Shown here: positions 41,821 through 49,833 of the stretch, piece after piece
How positions within the stretch are numbered: the first letter of the stretch is position 1
How the letters are laid out: each line of letters starts with the position of its first letter
Assembly: GCF_030247605.1 (NCBI RefSeq)
Contig: NZ_JAOTSB010000002.1
Coordinates: forward strand, 348,550 to 412,549
Direction of reading: 5' to 3'
DNA length: 64,000 bases
Source: Acidaminobacter sp.
Lineage (GTDB): Bacteria > Bacillota > Clostridia > Peptostreptococcales > Acidaminobacteraceae
Notes under the pieces: model-generated
The model's database searches: none
The model's input: the letters and a program-made list of their open reading frames with translations, nothing else
What the model was told of the DNA's origin: nothing
Made by a program: the position numbers and the translations under genes

Positions 41821-43089
41821 TTAAGGCACCAGCAGCAGCGAAATTTGTGGGAAGGCAATGATCAGCACCGAAATGATCACCAGCATAAAGATGTAAGGCG
41901 GAAGTCCTTTTATGACCTCAAGGAACGGCCTGTTAAAGATCGCTATACCGGTAAAGATGTTGCAGCCAAACGGTGGAGAAATGGAACCGATCGCGGCTTG
42001 AAGTGTGACGACGATGCCAAGGTGGATTGGGTGAATTCCAGCTGCCATTGCCAGCGGGAAAAAGATTGGCGTCAAAATGATGATAACAACGATTGAGTCG
42101 ACGAACATACATCCAATAAAGTAAGCGAAAGTCACAGTAATAAGGATTCTAAGCGCGCTTGGATCGACACCGAGAATAGCAGCAGTTATGATCTGCGGAA
42201 TTCTCGCGTATGAAATCGCCCAGGAGAAGAGTGAACCAGCTGCGACCAGAATAAAGACTGAAGCCGTGACGGCACCGGTAGACAGCGCAATCTTAGGCAA
42301 ATCTCTAGGCTTGATCGTCTTGAAAATCAGCATTTCCAAAATCAGCGCATAAAGCACAGCAATGGCGGAAGCTTCAGTCGGGCTGAAAAACCCAGAGTAG
42401 ATCCCAGCAAAGATAATGACCGGAAAACCGAGCGGCAGGATCGCTTTTTTGAAAGAAACCATACGCTCTTTAAATGTAAGTCTGTTGCTTAGGGGTATGT
42501 TTTTTCTTCGGGCATCGAAATAGATGAAGACCGAGAAAAAGGCGAGAATCAATAAGCCCGGAAGGACGCCTGCAATGAATAGGTCTCCGACGGAGGCGCC
42601 TGTGACGACGCAGTACATAATCATGGAGATACTAGGCGGGATTAAAAGCGCGATAATAGCTGATGAAATAATCAAGCCGATAGTATCAGAATCGCGATAA
42701 CCACTTTCCAGCATCCGGTTTCTCATAGGTTTCCCTATGGCGACAACTGTAGCCTGAGTAGAGCCGGAAATGGCGCCAAATAATGTACAGGTTGCCGCGG
42801 TCGTGATTCCCAGACCGCCGTGGATGTGCCCTACAAAAGTCTGAACAAAGTCCAGGAGCCGTTTTGCAGTTTGCCCGGCAGACATGATGTCCGCTGCCAA
42901 AATAAACATTGGAACCGCTAGCAGGACGAAGGGCTGTACACCGGCAACAACCTGCTGGATTGCCAGAATTGGATTGACGTTAGGAAAATAATTGAGCAAG
43001 ATCGTCAGTGGTGCCACGATCATGGTCAACAACATTGGAAAATTCAGCAGCAAGAGCGCCACCATGATGGCCATTAATAAAAGTACCAA
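41821..43089 (-). CDS. dctM: TRAP transporter large permease (DctM family)
   Basis: A 422-residue membrane protein with about twelve hydrophobic segments and DctM family features (AGVQPFVLLAVPMFILAADIM, GAISGSTQATVVAIGKPM, YSGFFSPTEASAIAVLYAL, FVDSIVVIIILTPIFFPLA). It forms the ion-driven channel with the small subunit encoded upstream. TTG start behind GGAGGTG. Confidence 0.94.
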   Translation of the reverse strand: MVLLLMAIMVALLLLNFPMLLTMIVAPLTILLNYFPNVNPILAIQQVVAGVQPFVLLAVPMFILAADIMSAGQTAKRLLDFVQTFVGHIHGGLGITTAATCTLFGAISGSTQATVVAIGKPMRNRMLESGYRDSDTIGLIISSAIIALLIPPSISMIMYCVVTGASVGDLFIAGVLPGLLILAFFSVFIYFDARRKNIPLSNRLTFKERMVSFKKAILPLGFPVIIFAGIYSGFFSPTEASAIAVLYALILEMLIFKTIKPRDLPKIALSTGAVTASVFILVAAGSLFSWAISYARIPQIITAAILGVDPSALRILITVTFAYFIGCMFVDSIVVIIILTPIFFPLAMAAGIHPIHLGIVVTLQAAIGSISPPFGCNIFTGIAIFNRPFLEVIKGLPPYIFMLVIISVLIIAFPQISLLLVP

Positions 43090-43172
43090 GTCAACACCTC
43101 CCTGGCCAGACCGGGCGGCAGTCTTTTAACTGCCAACCTTCGCCAGCCAAATTCAGTCAGTTGGGAATCTCA

Positions 43173-43715
43173 TCACGCATTGGCATCTGAAGGCGGGATG
43201 ATTTTAAGGTCCGTATCCAGCACTACTTCAGTGGAAAGATAGAGCTGTTTTCTTGTCACGTTCAGGATAAAAGTCCTGGCGTACTCGATTGCGCCCAGGA
43301 TGAATCCTATTGGTACAATCGCAATGATCAGATACATAGGTATTCTCAGTGAAGGGGTAACCCTGCCGAGCTCCAGAACCTTCATTGTGTACTGAAAACT
43401 GATGAAGGCAATGTAGAGCATCATGACAGCAGAAACACCTGAGATGACGATCATGAAAATTTTCTTGAACTTAGGATTTAGCAGATCGAAAACCGCTGAC
43501 ATGGTGATGTGGTTTGCTTTCTTTGCGCAATACCCGACGCCCATGAACGTGACGATGATGGTTAAGCTCTGCCCCACTTCCTCTGCGAAGGTCCAGCTGG
43601 AGTTCAGGAACGTTCTGCTTAACACGCTGCCGATGAGGATAAATGCCATCAGCAAAATTGAATAGCTTAACACAAACTCTTCAAATCTTGTGATGAATTT
43701 AAAGATATTCTTCAA
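43173..43715 (-). CDS. dctQ: TRAP transporter small permease (DctQ family)
   Basis: A 180-residue protein with four membrane segments (ITRFEEFVLSYSILLMAFIL, GQSLTIIVTFMGVGYCAKKA, IFMIVISGVSAVMMLYIAF, LIIAIVPIGFILGAIEY) typical of DctQ. The TTG start at 43715 follows GGAGTG. The C-terminal 40 residues are a cytoplasmic tail longer than usual. It lies between doeA and dctM. Confidence 0.9.
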   Translation of the reverse strand: MKNIFKFITRFEEFVLSYSILLMAFILIGSVLSRTFLNSSWTFAEEVGQSLTIIVTFMGVGYCAKKANHITMSAVFDLLNPKFKKIFMIVISGVSAVMMLYIAFISFQYTMKVLELGRVTPSLRIPMYLIIAIVPIGFILGAIEYARTFILNVTRKQLYLSTEVVLDTDLKIIPPSDANA

Positions 43716-43760
43716 CCCGTTTCACTCCTTTCAAAACCGCGAGTTTCTCGCGCTTTTGGA

Positions 43761-44939
43761 TTATTTCACGAGCAGTTTTCTCGGATAGTTCGTGAAGGTC
43801 TCAACACCCGTTTCTGTGACGCGGAATGATTCGCTGATATCAACGCCGCAATCCGACAACCAGATGCCTGGGATCATGTGGAAGGTCATATTTGGTTGAA
43901 GCACGGTCTTGTCTCCAGGTCTTAAGCTGGCAGTGTGCTCGCCCCAATCAGGCGGGTAGTTTAGTCCCATGGAGTAACCAATGCGGGAGTCTTTGATGAA
44001 TCCGCTCTTGGCTATGCTCTTCGCCCAGGCGCGCTCCACATCTTCAGCATAGATGCCTGGCTTGATGACACTTAAGGCTTCGTTAATCCCTTCTACCACG
44101 ACTTTGCCCAAATCAATGACCGTTTGAGGCGCTTTGCCTAAGATCATAGTTCTTGCGAGTGGGCAGTGGTAGCGTCTGTAACAACCGGAGAGCTCGAGAA
44201 TGACCGTGTCGCCGTCCTTGTAAGGCTCATCTGTCCAGCTGAGATGCGGTGTTGAGGTTCGAATGCCGCTTGGCATGAGCGGAATAATGGAAGGATAGTC
44301 CCCGCCAAATTCTTCTGTCCCGTAAACCTGGGCCGCTGAAACCTTGGCTGCAGCATCACATTGTCTGACACCAATATCCACGGCTTCATAAGCAGTTTCC
44401 ATAACGTGCTCGGCAATACGTGCAGCTTTTCTCATGTAAGCAATTTCGTTGTCGGATTTTATGATCTTAACCCAGTTCACCAGGTTAGTAGCATCAATGA
44501 AAGTTGCCGATGGGCAATTTTTCATCAGGCTCTCCTGACATTTCGCCGTGAAATAATATGTATCCATTTCTGTTCCGACGACTTTTTTGTCGTAGCCCTT
44601 CTCTTTAAGGATATCTGATACGAAATCCATAGGATGCTTAACAAGGGATTGAACATAGTCATCCGTGTAAGCCCGGATATCTTCTTCTTCCAACCATGTA
44701 GTCAGTCTGGCAGCGTTACCGTCCTGTCCGCGTCCGACCCACATGATCTTGTTTTGATCCACAAACACGATCAGACATTGATGGACATAGAAGGACCATC
44801 CGTCAAATCCAGATAGATAATTCATGTTGGCAGGATCTGTGACTATTAGTGCGTCAATCCCTTTCTCAGCCATGCTTTTCTGCGTCCGGCTAAGTCTTTC
44901 CTGATATTCCGATACTTCGAAATACAGCGTCTTACTCAT
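43761..44939 (-). CDS. doeA: Ectoine hydrolase (M24 peptidase fold)
   Basis: A 392-residue creatinase-like protein that I recognise as DoeA: YLSGFDGWSFYVHQ, VGRGQDGNAARL, YVQSLVKHPMDFVSDIL, FIDATNLVNWVKIIKSDNE, GGDYPSIIPLMPSG, GCYRRYHCPLARTM and YPPDWGEHTASLRPGDKT follow the characterised ectoine hydrolases closely. These open the ring of ectoine to N-acetyl-diaminobutyrate. Start ATG 44939 follows GGAGG by eleven bases. First gene of the operon after the GntR regulator; an ATTGTCGACAAT operator lies upstream. A substrate close to ectoine (such as hydroxyectoine) is possible. Confidence 0.85.
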   Translation of the reverse strand: MSKTLYFEVSEYQERLSRTQKSMAEKGIDALIVTDPANMNYLSGFDGWSFYVHQCLIVFVDQNKIMWVGRGQDGNAARLTTWLEEEDIRAYTDDYVQSLVKHPMDFVSDILKEKGYDKKVVGTEMDTYYFTAKCQESLMKNCPSATFIDATNLVNWVKIIKSDNEIAYMRKAARIAEHVMETAYEAVDIGVRQCDAAAKVSAAQVYGTEEFGGDYPSIIPLMPSGIRTSTPHLSWTDEPYKDGDTVILELSGCYRRYHCPLARTMILGKAPQTVIDLGKVVVEGINEALSVIKPGIYAEDVERAWAKSIAKSGFIKDSRIGYSMGLNYPPDWGEHTASLRPGDKTVLQPNMTFHMIPGIWLSDCGVDISESFRVTETGVETFTNYPRKLLVK

Positions 44940-45066
44940 TTCTCTTTCAACCTCCGTCCTTTGATTGCTACTTCTGAACAACATTAACTTCTTAGTGAAT
45001 TAGTGCTGTTGATGATATTTCATTGTGTTTCATTGTGACAAATCCTAAATGTAAGATTTTGTGTCG

Positions 45067-45078
45067 ATTGTCGACAAT
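45067..45078 (-). promoter_or_regulatory. GntR operator before doeA
   Basis: Perfect 12-bp palindrome ATTGTCGACAAT in the leader between the regulator gene and doeA, identical to the site in the regulator's own promoter. Confidence 0.75.
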
Positions 45079-45119
45079 TGTTATTAAAAAGGAGACAACC
45101 TCCTCTTTAGTCGGTAGCC

Positions 45120-45800
45120 TTAATAGGGATTCTCAAAGTTGCCTTGTTTATAACTGTTGATGTGATTCAGGAAAGCTGTCTTGCACTTCTCCAGATCCCC
45201 GTTCCTGAGATGCTCAATGATCTCATAGTGATCCGTAGCGGTCTGCATCAAATCCCCTGTTTCATTTGTGTCGTACATCATTGCCATTTTTAACTGAAAA
45301 AACATGTCTTTCAGAATTTTGATCCGACGCTTGCTGTCAGATTTGTTCCATAAATATATATGGAAATCCATATCCATTTTGTTGATTTGAATGACTTTTT
45401 CCTGATCGCTCAAATCACTCTTAACAATATAGACCATGCGGTCTACCAGACTGGTCAAAATTCTAAAATCCTCATCGTTTAATTTGTTCTCTTGGATCAG
45501 GATCCTTAATATGTCATATTCGTGAAGAATTCGAATATCAAAGACCTCATGGACGTCTTTAATGCTGAAAGTTGTAACGTAAGTCCCTTTTCTGGGAACA
45601 ATTTCGACAATACCTTCCTTTTCGAGATCCTTGATCCCTTCTCTCACCGGCGAACGGCTGATTCCGAGATTTTTAGCAATTGACGCTTCCAGCACATGGT
45701 CTCCGGCTTTGTACTTTCCCACAAGTATTAGCTCTTTAATATAATCGGAGACAACGGAACACAAATTGTCCCGTTGATATTCAGTTATCGCTTCTGCCAT
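45120..45800 (-). CDS. GntR/FCD-family transcriptional regulator
   Basis: A 226-residue FadR/FCD regulator. The winged HTH covers residues 10-75 (LEASIAKNLGISRSPVREGI, EGIVEIVPRKGTYVTTF); the FCD ligand-binding helices follow (DMDFHIYLW, DHYEIIEHL), with Asp/His metal-site residues. Start ATG 45800 lies behind AAGGGG. It heads the ectoine-type cluster and has a perfect ATTGTCGACAAT palindrome inside its own promoter, so it is likely autorepressed and repeats that control on the operon. The ligand is probably a breakdown intermediate. Confidence 0.92.
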   Translation of the reverse strand: MAEAITEYQRDNLCSVVSDYIKELILVGKYKAGDHVLEASIAKNLGISRSPVREGIKDLEKEGIVEIVPRKGTYVTTFSIKDVHEVFDIRILHEYDILRILIQENKLNDEDFRILTSLVDRMVYIVKSDLSDQEKVIQINKMDMDFHIYLWNKSDSKRRIKILKDMFFQLKMAMMYDTNETGDLMQTATDHYEIIEHLRNGDLEKCKTAFLNHINSYKQGNFENPY

Positions 45801-45848
45801 TGGGCATGACCCCTTTGCTAAGGAGAATTTTCTGTTGTCTATAAACCT

Positions 45849-45876
45849 ATTATAGCAGATTGTCGACAATCTACAA
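45849..45876 (-). promoter_or_regulatory. Autoregulated promoter of the GntR gene
   Basis: Minus-strand TTGTAG (45876-45871), 16-bp spacer, TATAAT (45854-45849). The spacer is filled by the palindrome AGATTGTCGACAATCT (45857-45872, slightly overlapping the -35), so a bound dimer would block RNA polymerase. Confidence 0.78.
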
Positions 45877-45910
45877 TCCTTTTTTTCAGATAATTGCGAA
45901 AAACTAAAGC

Positions 45911-46031
45911 CGTGCACAAAGTCATATGATTTTGCGCGTTAGAGAGCTTGCTCTCTGGCGCGTGAAATCATATGACTTTGTATAGGGCGCAGCCCGCGAC
46001 CGAAGCGCAGCGCAGCGGAGCGAGGTGCACG
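45911..46031. repeat. Structured repeat element, copy 4
   Basis: Ends GCCGTGCAC / GTGCACGGC are perfectly inverted. Hairpin arms ACAAAGTCATATGATTT / AAATCATATGACTTTGT around AGAGAGCTTGCTCTCT give a stem of over 30 bp, followed by the tail TATAGGGCGCAGCCCGCGAC, CGAAGCGCAGC and GGAGCGAGGTGCACGG. Confidence 0.88.
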
Positions 46032-46202
46032 GCTGGCAACCAAAACTGTACCTTTAGCAACCGATTGATCATAGAGTACATCTATCTTAAAATGCAGCGC
46101 AGCCTGAACCGAGCACAGCAAGGTTTGGCGCGGAGCGGTGTATCATCTGCTGTAATTTATTTGGCTCTTTTAGCCTTGTGTGTTGATGAAGCAAAATCCA
46201 TC

Positions 46203-46595
46203 TTACGGTCTTGTCCATTCTCCTGTCTCGATATTCTTTTGCAAGACAAGTTCATACCCACCGTCTGCACGATTGAAATAGATTTCTGTGTCATTCTCCC
46301 CCAAAACTAGTTCAAACTCACTTTTTGCCCTAAATGAACTATTCAAGCCACCAAAAGTAGAATAAAAGACAAGATAATGCGGTTTTAATGCACCACTCTT
46401 ATCTTCAAAACCTCTTGTATAACCCATAGACGATAGAATGGTGGTATTAAAAGTCAATTTTGCGCCCTCCTCTGATACATAATAGTCGAGCAATATCACA
46501 TCAGCTCTTTCGGTAAAGCCTGTTCCAACTAAAAAGGAGAAAGTCAGAACAACTATTACTGAGATTACAATTATAACAATACTTTTCTTCTTCAT
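46203..46595 (-). CDS. Hypothetical membrane-anchored or exported protein, 130 aa
   Basis: I do not recognise the family. Residues 4-27 (SIVIIVISVIVVLTFSFLVG) form a signal anchor or uncleaved signal; the rest is a small extracellular beta-rich domain. The start has an excellent AGGAGG site. Codon use is AT-richer than the surrounding core genes, and it neighbours an IS remnant and a repeat, so it may be an acquired gene. No partner is evident. Confidence 0.75.
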   Translation of the reverse strand: MKKKSIVIIVISVIVVLTFSFLVGTGFTERADVILLDYYVSEEGAKLTFNTTILSSMGYTRGFEDKSGALKPHYLVFYSTFGGLNSSFRAKSEFELVLGENDTEIYFNRADGGYELVLQKNIETGEWTRP

Positions 46596-46619
46596 ATAAT
46601 GACACCTCCTAATTCGAGT

Positions 46620-47076
46620 TTATGATTTGATAACACCGAACGGTTTTGTTTCTCTAATATCTTTTCTTGTCAGTATCAGCATACTTGAAATGCTCTCATA
46701 GAACAAGGATTTGACTTGTCTGTATCTGCTGATCCTACTGTTTCTCTCCGACCAATTAAACCAATACTTATAGTTTCCTATGTATTGGTTTGCTGTCGGC
46801 AAGGATAGTTTTAGTATAGGGAGTAAAAGTCCTGTCACAATCCTTGCAGCGAAATCTTTGCTTTCCTCTGGCATTACCAAACTTGACAATATGTTTCTTT
46901 CCACAATTAGGACAGACTAATCCATCGGCAAATCTTTGTTCTGCACACTTGTTCAAAAAGTCAGGAAGACCAATATAGCCTTCTAACTGATCTATAATTT
47001 CTGCATTTATTTGCTCTAAATCTTCTCATGACAGCAAATTCAGCAGTATTCTAATTTCATTTACATTTGCAGTCAT
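46620..47076 (-). pseudogene. Decayed IS1595-type transposase
   Basis: Starting at ATG 47076, the frame encodes the N-terminal part of an IS1595/IS1016-like transposase, interrupted by TGA after LLNLLS (probably a mutated Trp codon). It continues with the zinc ribbon CPNCGKKH...CKDCDRTFTP, then loses the whole DDE core and jumps frame to a C-terminal-like end (YIGNYKYWFNWSERN). Terminal inverted repeats were not identified. The copy cannot be active. Confidence 0.75.
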
Positions 47077-47294
47077 ATCTATCACCTCTTAATGAGATTA
47101 GATATAACTGTCTTGATTTTAGCCGAATGTGGATTCGATTATGTCGTTTTCCATTATCAACACACACAGCTAACAGAGCCATTTATTATTAACCGCATCC
47201 TTTTCCCAAACTTCCTCCCTAACTTCTATCCTTTAAGTGTGATTCCCGTCCTTTTCAGGGTATAAGTTTAATGCTAAAATGAGGAGGTGTTCTA

Positions 47295-47525
47295 ATGAGC
47301 GAAACTATGCTCCAAAAAGTCGCTGACCTTAACAACCGAAGAAAAGCTCTGCTCGCGGAACTAAAACAGCTGGAGGAAGACATCAGGCTTGCAAAAGAAG
47401 CCTATAAGAGTTCTGCAGACCCTGATCCGGAAGTGCTTGAACACTGGAATGTCGAGCACGAAGGACCTATCTCCACAGATGAAGCAGAACCAAAGCTCTT
47501 CGAACGCGAAAAAATCTTTGATTAA
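47295..47525 (+). CDS. Small coiled-coil hypothetical protein, 76 aa
   Basis: Unrecognised. It begins with a highly charged helix (MLQKVADLNNRRKALLAELKQLEEDI) that should form a coiled coil, followed by an acidic tail. A strong GAGGAGGTG site and clean start support a real gene. It lies 120 bp before kduI in the same direction, with a hairpin between them, so it could be co-transcribed. Confidence 0.65.
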   Translation: MSETMLQKVADLNNRRKALLAELKQLEEDIRLAKEAYKSSADPDPEVLEHWNVEHEGPISTDEAEPKLFEREKIFD

Positions 47526-47549
47526 CCAAAGCTTGCTTACGTACACTCA

Positions 47550-47594
47550 ACTTGAGTGCCTCCGTGCAGCGGTCTCCCGCTGCCAGAGGCATTC
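47550..47594 (+). terminator. Hairpin between the small gene and kduI
   Basis: GTGCCTCCGTGCAGCGG pairs with CCGCTGCCAGAGGCATTC around TCTC. There is no T-run, so it is more likely an mRNA-stabilising or leader structure than a true terminator. Confidence 0.45.
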
Positions 47595-47646
47595 TGCATG
47601 CATAGACTCAGACAATCACAACCCCTATTTGCAAGGAGGTCTACAA

Positions 47647-48489
47647 ATGGACGTACGCTACGGCGCCAATCCAAAAGATGCCAAACATTATGACACCACC
47701 CAACTTAGAACTGAGTTTCTCCTTGAGCAGGTCTTCGTCCCTGATGACGTGACGGCGGTTTACTCCCACATCGACCGCGTCCTGACCTTGGGTGCCATGC
47801 CCCTGACCGCCACCCTCGACCTTCAGAAGAACGTTGACCCTGAAAAGGACCTGGGTGTCAGCTTTTTCCTGGAGCGCCGTGAACTGGGCATTATCAATTT
47901 GGGAGGACCAGGAACGGTAATTGCCGATGGTCACGCCTACCCCCTAAACCGCCTCAATGCCCTTTATATTGGAAAGGAAACCCGTGAAGTCCTCTTCAAA
48001 AGCGATGATCCTTCCCAACCTGCAAAGTATTACATGACCTCTGCCCCAGCCCACACCAGGTTCGAAACCAAATTGATCACTCTCGAAACCGCCAACAAAG
48101 TAGAGCTTGGCAGCCTCGAAACCTCCAATAAGCGCGTGATCTACCAGCTGATCCATCCGGCAGTTCTTGAGACCTGTCAGCTTTCCATGGGCTGCACCAT
48201 CCTGGACACCGGCTGTGTTTGGAATTCCATGCCTTGCCACACCCATGAACGCCGCATGGAAGTCTACCTCTATTTCGATGTTCCTGAAGACAACCTGGTC
48301 TTCCACTACATGGGGCAGCCTCAGGAGCTGAGAAGCATCGCCATGCAGAACGAGCAAGCCGTCATCTCCCCGAGCTGGTCCGTCCACTTTGGCTGCGGCA
48401 CCAGCAATTACAGCTTTATCTGGGCTATGGCCGGTGAAAATAGAACGTTCACTGACATGGATCATATTAAGGTGATGGATTTGAGATAA
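47647..48489 (+). CDS. kduI: 5-keto-4-deoxyuronate isomerase
   Basis: A 280-residue KduI cupin that isomerises 4-deoxy-L-threo-5-hexosulose uronate in pectin or glycosaminoglycan breakdown. Motifs are MDVRYGANPKDAKHYDT, LGVSFFLERRELGIINLGG, and the metal-binding NSMPCHTHERRMEVYLYFD. Start ATG 47647 follows AAGGAGG; upstream open frame is ignored. No kduD or pectin lyase is nearby; a Gfo/Idh dehydrogenase comes next. One GCCGATGGT copy encodes VIADGHAYP. Confidence 0.95.
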   Translation: MDVRYGANPKDAKHYDTTQLRTEFLLEQVFVPDDVTAVYSHIDRVLTLGAMPLTATLDLQKNVDPEKDLGVSFFLERRELGIINLGGPGTVIADGHAYPLNRLNALYIGKETREVLFKSDDPSQPAKYYMTSAPAHTRFETKLITLETANKVELGSLETSNKRVIYQLIHPAVLETCQLSMGCTILDTGCVWNSMPCHTHERRMEVYLYFDVPEDNLVFHYMGQPQELRSIAMQNEQAVISPSWSVHFGCGTSNYSFIWAMAGENRTFTDMDHIKVMDLR

Positions 48490-48520
48490 GGTGGACGAGA
48501 AACAGACGTAAAAAGGAAGA

Positions 48521-48543
48521 AACCGGCGAACCGGTTTCTTTTT
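48521..48543 (+). terminator. Terminator of kduI
   Basis: AAGAAACCGG / CCGGTTTCTT stem with TTT. Confidence 0.85.
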
Positions 48544-48551
48544 GTGGAAGT

Positions 48552-48690
48552 GAAACTGGGGGTCAATAGGCCAAAGGCCGCAGACACCCAGTTTTCTCAA
48601 AGTGTAAATTTACACCAAGCTTTGGCACCAATCCAAATTGAGCAACAGGCACTCACTACAATTTCCAAACAATTTGCATGATCGCAAGGT
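48552..48690. repeat. Compound repeat: GAAACT element plus GTGTAAATTTACAC module, copy 1
   Basis: GAAACTGGGGGTCAATAGGC, then CAAAGGCCGCAGACACCCAG and TTTTC, followed by AGTGTAAATTTACACCAAGC, TTTGG and GAGCAACAGGCACTCACTAC. The whole arrangement recurs at 49681-49815. Confidence 0.8.
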
Positions 48691-48699
48691 GGCTATCCT

Positions 48700-49677
48700 A
48701 TGAAAAATATTGATAACAAAGTCAAATGGGGCATCCTGGGCGCGGCGTGGATCGCCAATGAACGCGTCATACCAGCCATTCAAAAAGCTGAAAATGCTGA
48801 AGTCATCGCAATAGCCAGCCGCTCGCAGGAGAAAGCCGACCGGATGGCAAAGGCCCACAGCATTCCGAAGGCTTACGGCTCTTATGAAACTTTACTCGAC
48901 GATTCAGAAATAGATGCCGTCTATATTCCACTACCAAATCATCTGCACCTCGAGTGGACACAGAAAGCCGCAGCTGCTGGCAAACATGTCCTATGTGAAA
49001 AACCCGCGGCGCTAAGCGAAGCTGAGGCGCATCAAATGGTTGAGGTATCCGCGAAACATAACGTGCTCTTTATGGAAGCTTTTGCATTCCGCTGTCATCC
49101 AAAATGGCAGGAAATTCGCGAACTGCTCAATCAAGGTGAAATCGGATCCATCCAAAATGTCTCCGCTCGCTATTCCTTTCAGGTCCTTAAAGAAGATGAC
49201 ATCCGGCTAAACGCCGCTTATGGGGGAGGCGCCCTTTATGATATTGGATGCTATTGCATACAAGGCATTCGATTGATTATGGGCGGGGAGCCGGAGTCTG
49301 TTGCAGCAATCCCTCAGATGACACCTAATGGCGCTGTCGATCAAGCCATGGCTGTTGCCATGAAATTTCCCGGTGGCAGGCTCGCCACAATTGATTGTAC
49401 TTTCGCAGGCAGCTATAACCAGTCCATTGAAATCACCGGTACCGAAGGCTTGATGCGTATAGAGTTTCCCTACCAGCACCCCAAAGTCAGCATAACTAAA
49501 AATGGCAAGATCAGCACCAGCGTCTTCGAGTATCAAACCAACGCCTATGCTGCACAAATTGAGCACTTTAGTGAATGTGTGCTGGAAGGGCGACCATCGG
49601 CTATCCTCCCTGCTGAAGATGCGATTCTCAACATGCGTGTGATCGACAAAATTTACTTAGCTGCTGGCATGCGGTAA
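48700..49677 (+). CDS. Gfo/Idh/MocA-family oxidoreductase
   Basis: A 325-residue NAD(P)-dependent dehydrogenase: N-terminal Rossmann domain GILGAAWIANERVIPAI, the EKPAALSEAEA catalytic-Lys motif near residue 97, and the C-terminal YGGGALYDIGCYCIQGIRLI containing the usual Asp and aromatic active-site residues. Relatives oxidise sugars, inositols or dihydrodiols. The neighbour kduI suggests an uronate or sugar derivative, but that is weak. RBS AAGGTGG. Confidence 0.92.
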   Translation: MKNIDNKVKWGILGAAWIANERVIPAIQKAENAEVIAIASRSQEKADRMAKAHSIPKAYGSYETLLDDSEIDAVYIPLPNHLHLEWTQKAAAAGKHVLCEKPAALSEAEAHQMVEVSAKHNVLFMEAFAFRCHPKWQEIRELLNQGEIGSIQNVSARYSFQVLKEDDIRLNAAYGGGALYDIGCYCIQGIRLIMGGEPESVAAIPQMTPNGAVDQAMAVAMKFPGGRLATIDCTFAGSYNQSIEITGTEGLMRIEFPYQHPKVSITKNGKISTSVFEYQTNAYAAQIEHFSECVLEGRPSAILPAEDAILNMRVIDKIYLAAGMR

Positions 49678-49680
49678 TCG

Positions 49681-49815
49681 GGAAACCTAGGTCAATAGGC
49701 CAAAGGCCGCTGACAACCGCTTCCCCTAAGGTGTAAATTTACACCAAGCTCTGGTACAAGATTGAACTGAGCAACAGGTACTCACTACAATTCAGACACA
49801 ATTCGCAAATTCGCC
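49681..49815. repeat. Compound repeat, copy 2
   Basis: GGAAACCTAGGTCAATAGGC, CAAAGGCCGCTGACAACCGC, then the perfect palindrome GGTGTAAATTTACACC, AAGCTCTGG and GAGCAACAGGTACTCACTAC. It parallels the copy at 48552 across the Gfo/Idh gene. Confidence 0.8.
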
Positions 49816-49833
49816 TCGAAAGGAGAATCCCCT

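Noticed and set aside
46920..46932. GCCGATGGA near-copy of the repeated 9-mer in the transposase
   Set aside because: One mismatch, and explained by the coding sequence; near-copies at 29156, 37489, 44502 and 56665 were likewise not counted.
47026..47031. In-frame TGA in the IS1595 remnant as possible selenocysteine
   Set aside because: No SECIS hairpin follows, the position would normally be a non-catalytic residue such as Trp, and the gene also carries a deletion and frameshift.
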